The translations under genes and the position numbers were made by a program. A DNA stretch of 64,000 nucleotides from Lycorma delicatula. Its lineage: Eukaryota; Arthropoda; Insecta; Hemiptera; Fulgoridae. The notes under the pieces were generated by a model that was not told the origin of the DNA, searched no databases, and was given only the letters and a program-made list of their open reading frames with translations. Shown here piece by piece: positions 60,813 to 64,000 of the stretch (position 1 is the stretch's first letter; every line of letters starts with the position of its first letter). The stretch is taken from NCBI RefSeq assembly GCF_047948215.1, contig NC_134457.1, positions 89,676,898 to 89,740,897 on the forward strand, written 5' to 3'.

Positions 60813-62525
60813 GATTGTATTCATATTATTCAAGTAGGCAAGTTTTAGAATATTTAAAACAAATTCTTACAGGTTAATGATATAAATAAGTTAATTAAAC
60901 GAAAGTGTTGGGACTAGAAAGTGAATCTTGTAAAGCTGCATGAAACCATTTTAATAATTGAATTCCTATTATTCAAGTAGGCAAGTTTTAGAATATTTAA
61001 AACAAATTCTTACAGGCTACTGATATAAATGGGTTAGTTAAATGAAAGGGTTCGGACTAGAAAGAGAATATTGCAAAGCTGCATGAAATCATTCAAATGA
61101 TTGACTTCATATTATTCAAGTAGGCAAGTTTTAGAATATTAAAAACAAATTCTTACAGGCTAATGATATAATTAAGTTAGTTAAATGAAAGAGTTGGGAC
61201 TAGAAAGAGAATCTTGTAAAGCTGCATGAAACCATTCAAATGATTGAATTCATATTATTTAAGCAGGCAACTTTTAGAATATTTAAAACAAATTGTTACA
61301 GCCAAAGATATAAATGGGTTAATTAAATAAAAGAGTTGGACTAGAAAGAGAATATTGTAAAGCTGCATGAAACCATTCAAATGATTGAATTCATATTATT
61401 CAAGTAGGCAAGTTTTAGAATATGTAAAACAAATTGTTACAGGCTAATTATATAAATAAGTTAATTAAATGAAAGAGTTGGGACTAGAAAGAGAATCTTG
61501 TAAAGCTGCATGAAACCATTCAAATGATTGAATTCATATTATTCAAGTAGGCAGGTTTTAGAATATTTCAAACAAATTGTTACACGCTTAAGATATAAAT
61601 GGGAAAATTAAATGAAAGAGTTGGGACTAGAAAGAGAATCTTGTAAAGCTGCATGAAACCATTCAAATGATTGAATTCATATTATTCAAGTAGGCAAGTT
61701 TTAGAATATATAAAACAAATTGTTACAGGCTAACGATATAAATGGGTTAATTAAATGAAAGAGTTGGACTAGAAAGAGAATATTGTAAAGCTGCATGAAA
61801 CCATTCAAATGATTGAATTCATATTATTCAAGTAGGCAAGTTTTAGAATATTTAAAACAAATTGTTACAGGCTAACGATATGAATGGGTTAATTAAATAA
61901 AAGAGTTGGGACTAGAAAGAGAATCTTGTAGAGCTGCATGAAACCATTCAAATGATTGAATTCCTATTATTCAAGTAGGCAAGTTTTAGAATATTTAAAA
62001 CAAATTCTTACAGGCTAATGATATAAATAGGTTTATTAAATGAAATTGTTGGGACTAGAAAGAGAATCTTGTAAAGCTGCATGAAACCATTCAAATGATT
62101 GAATTCATATTATTCAAGTAGGCAAGTTTTAGAATATTTAAAACAAATTGTTACAGGCTAACGATATAAATGGGATAATTAAATGAAAGAGTTGGGACTA
62201 GAAAGAGAATCTTGTAAAGCTACATGAAACCATTCAAATGATTGTATTCATATTATTCAAGTAGGCAAGATTTAGAATATTAAAAACAAATTCTTACAGG
62301 CTTATGATATAAATAATTTAATTAAATGATAGTGTTGGGACTAGAAAGAGAATCTTGTAAAGCTGCATGAAACCATTCAAATGATTGAATTCATATTATT
62401 CAAGTAGGCAAGTTTTAGAATATTTAAAACAAATTGTTACAGGCTAACGATATAAATGGGATATTTAAATGAAAGAGTTGGGACTAGAAAGAGAATCTTG
62501 TAAAGCTGCATGAAAACATTCAAAT
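60813..62525 (+). repeat. 12-monomer higher-order unit, copy 2 (about 1,713 bp)
   Basis: It repeats 59100-60812 with scattered single-base changes, for example GGCAACTTTTAG near 61267 against GGCAAGTTTTAG. To its right the array returns to the order seen near 52100-53300 and 56400-57600. Confidence 0.7.
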
Positions 62526-64000
62526 GATTGTATTCATATTATTCAAGTAGGCAAGTTTTAGAATATTTAAAACAAATTCTTACAGGTTAATGATATAAAT
62601 AAGTTAATTAAACGAAAGTGTTGGGACTAGAAAGTGAATCTTGTAAAGCTGCATGAAACCATTTTAATAATTGAATTCCTATTATTCAAGTAGGCAAGTT
62701 TTAGAATATTTAAAACAAATTCTTACAGGCTACTGATATAAATGGGTTAGTTAAATGAAAGGGTTCGGACTAGAAAGAGAATATTGCAAAGCTGCATGAA
62801 ATCATTCAAATGATTGACTTCATATTATTCAAGTAGGCAAGTTTTAGAATATTTAAAACAAATTGTTACAGGCTAATGATATAATTAAGTTAGTTAAATG
62901 AAAGAGTTGGGACTAGAAAGAGAATCTTGTAAAGCTGCATGAAACCATTCAAGTGATTGAATTCATATTATTCAAGTAGGCAAGTTTTAGAATATTTAAA
63001 ACAAATTGTTACAGGCAAAGATATAAATGGGTTATGTAAAAAAAAAGTTGGGACTAGAAAGAGAATCTTCTGAAGCTGCGTGAAACCAATCAAATGATTG
63101 AATTCCTATTATTCAAGTAGGCAAGTTTTAGAATATTTAAAACAAATTCTTACAGGCTAATGATATAAATAGGTTTATTAAATGAAATTGTGGGGACTAG
63201 AAAGAGAATCTTGTAAAGCTGCATGAAACCATTCAAATGATTGAATTCATATTATTCAAGTAGGCAAGTTTTAGAATATTTAAAACAAATTCTTACAGGC
63301 TACTGATATAAATGGGTTAGTTAAATGAAAGGGTTCGGACTAGAAAGAGAATATTGCAAAGCTGCATGAAATCATTCAAATGATTGACTTCATATTATTC
63401 AAGTAGGCAGGTTTTAGAATATTTAAAACAAATTGTTACAGGCTAATGATATAATTAAGTTAGTTAAATGAAAGAGTTGGGACTAGAAAGAGAATCTTGT
63501 AAAGCTGCATGAAACCATTCAAATGATTGAATTCATATTATTCAAGTAGGCAAGTTTTAGAATATTTAAAACAAATTGTTACAGGCAAAGATATAAATGG
63601 GTTAATTAAATAAAAGAGTTGGGACTAGAAAGAGAATCTTGTAAAGCTGCATGAAACCATTCAAATGATTGAATTCATATTATTCAAGTAGGCAAGTTTT
63701 AGAATATTAAAAACAAATTCTTACAGGCTTATGATATAAATAAGTTAATTAAATGAAAGTGTTGGGACTAGAAAGAGAATCTTGTAAAGCTGCTTGAAAC
63801 CATTCAAATGATTGAATTCATATTATTCAAGTAGGCAAGTATTAGAATATTTAAAACAAATTGTTACAGGCTAACGATATAAATGGGATATTTAAATGAA
63901 AGAGTTGGGACTAGAAAGAGAATCATGTAAAGCTGCATGAAACCATTCAAATGATTGTATTCATATTATTCAAGTAGGCAAGTTTTAGAATATTTAAAAC

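Larger units (their letters stand above)
14938..64000. repeat. 143-bp satellite DNA array (about 49 kb, runs off the right edge)
   Basis: Head-to-tail monomers recur without interruption from about 14938 to the end. Counting from CTGCATGAAACCATTC, the common monomer is 143 bp. Variants of 142 bp (GTTGGACTAG for GTTGGGACTAG) and slightly shorter ones (GGCAAAGATA for GGCTAATGATA) occur. About 343 copies fit in the window. Most monomers carry one EcoRI site (GATTGAATTC), so EcoRI should give a 143-bp ladder. Each holds a dyad ATTCAA-ATGA-TTGAAT followed by another ATTCAA, and a TTAATTAA palindrome in many. No transposon insertion, gene or spacer is visible inside, and all frames are cut by stops. 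The orientation is the same throughout. Confidence 0.98.

Noticed and set aside
14938..64000. CRISPR-like regular repeats
   Set aside because: The whole 143-bp unit repeats head to tail with no unique spacers, and the context is eukaryotic; it is satellite DNA.
14938..64000. A CENP-B box or telomeric (TTAGG)n repeat in the array
   Set aside because: I find no TTCG...CGGG-type motif in the monomer and no telomeric runs, so neither a centromere by motif nor a telomere can be claimed.
14938..64000. An undescribed multi-gene system in the right three quarters of the window
   Set aside because: All frames are stopped within each monomer and no gene-sized open frame exists there; the interest lies in the satellite organisation only.

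Overview
The window looks like part of an arthropod, probably insect, nuclear chromosome. It is very AT-rich, has a spliced C2H2 zinc-finger exon, and carries a non-LTR retrotransposon with a poly(A) tail, a mariner DNA transposon with TA duplications, and a relic of a DUF4817-type transposase. All of these types are common in insect genomes. Nothing bacterial is seen (no operons, rRNA, tRNA or CRISPR). The insect assignment is inference from element types, not from a species-specific gene.

Layout. 1-2465 is AT-rich non-coding DNA. 2466-8473 is an almost full-length RNase H-bearing non-LTR retrotransposon on the + strand: 5' UTR with hairpins, ORF1 with zinc knuckles, ORF2 with endonuclease and reverse transcriptase, then an RNase H and zinc-finger part pushed into another frame by one frameshift. 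Its 3' UTR has two covarying stem-loops, 43-bp tandem repeats and poly(A), and an 11-bp target-site duplication flanks it. 8783-10073 is a decayed mariner with recognisable inverted termini. 10076-13145 is AT-rich and holds an 87-bp near-perfect inverted repeat, a possible hAT-like MITE, and a diverged copy of the first ~175 bp of the window. 13225-13998 (minus strand) is the last exon of a C2H2 zinc-finger gene. 14448-14758 is the DUF4817-like relic.

From about 14938 to the right edge (about 49 kb, 77% of the window) the sequence is one uninterrupted head-to-tail satellite array. The basic monomer is 143 bp and there are about 343 copies. The array has layered higher-order structure: blocks of 8, 10, 12, 27, 30 and 42 monomers have been duplicated as units. 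They include tandem 5,999-bp copies that look almost identical wherever I compared them. This satellite is the dominant and most notable feature of the window. Whether it is pericentromeric, centromeric or intronic cannot be settled from this sequence.

The only possible host gene is the zinc-finger exon. Its exon has a good 3' splice site but no ATG, so its upstream exons must lie in the 0.9 kb before the array or beyond it, which would put the satellite inside an intron. Otherwise the exon is a truncated copy.
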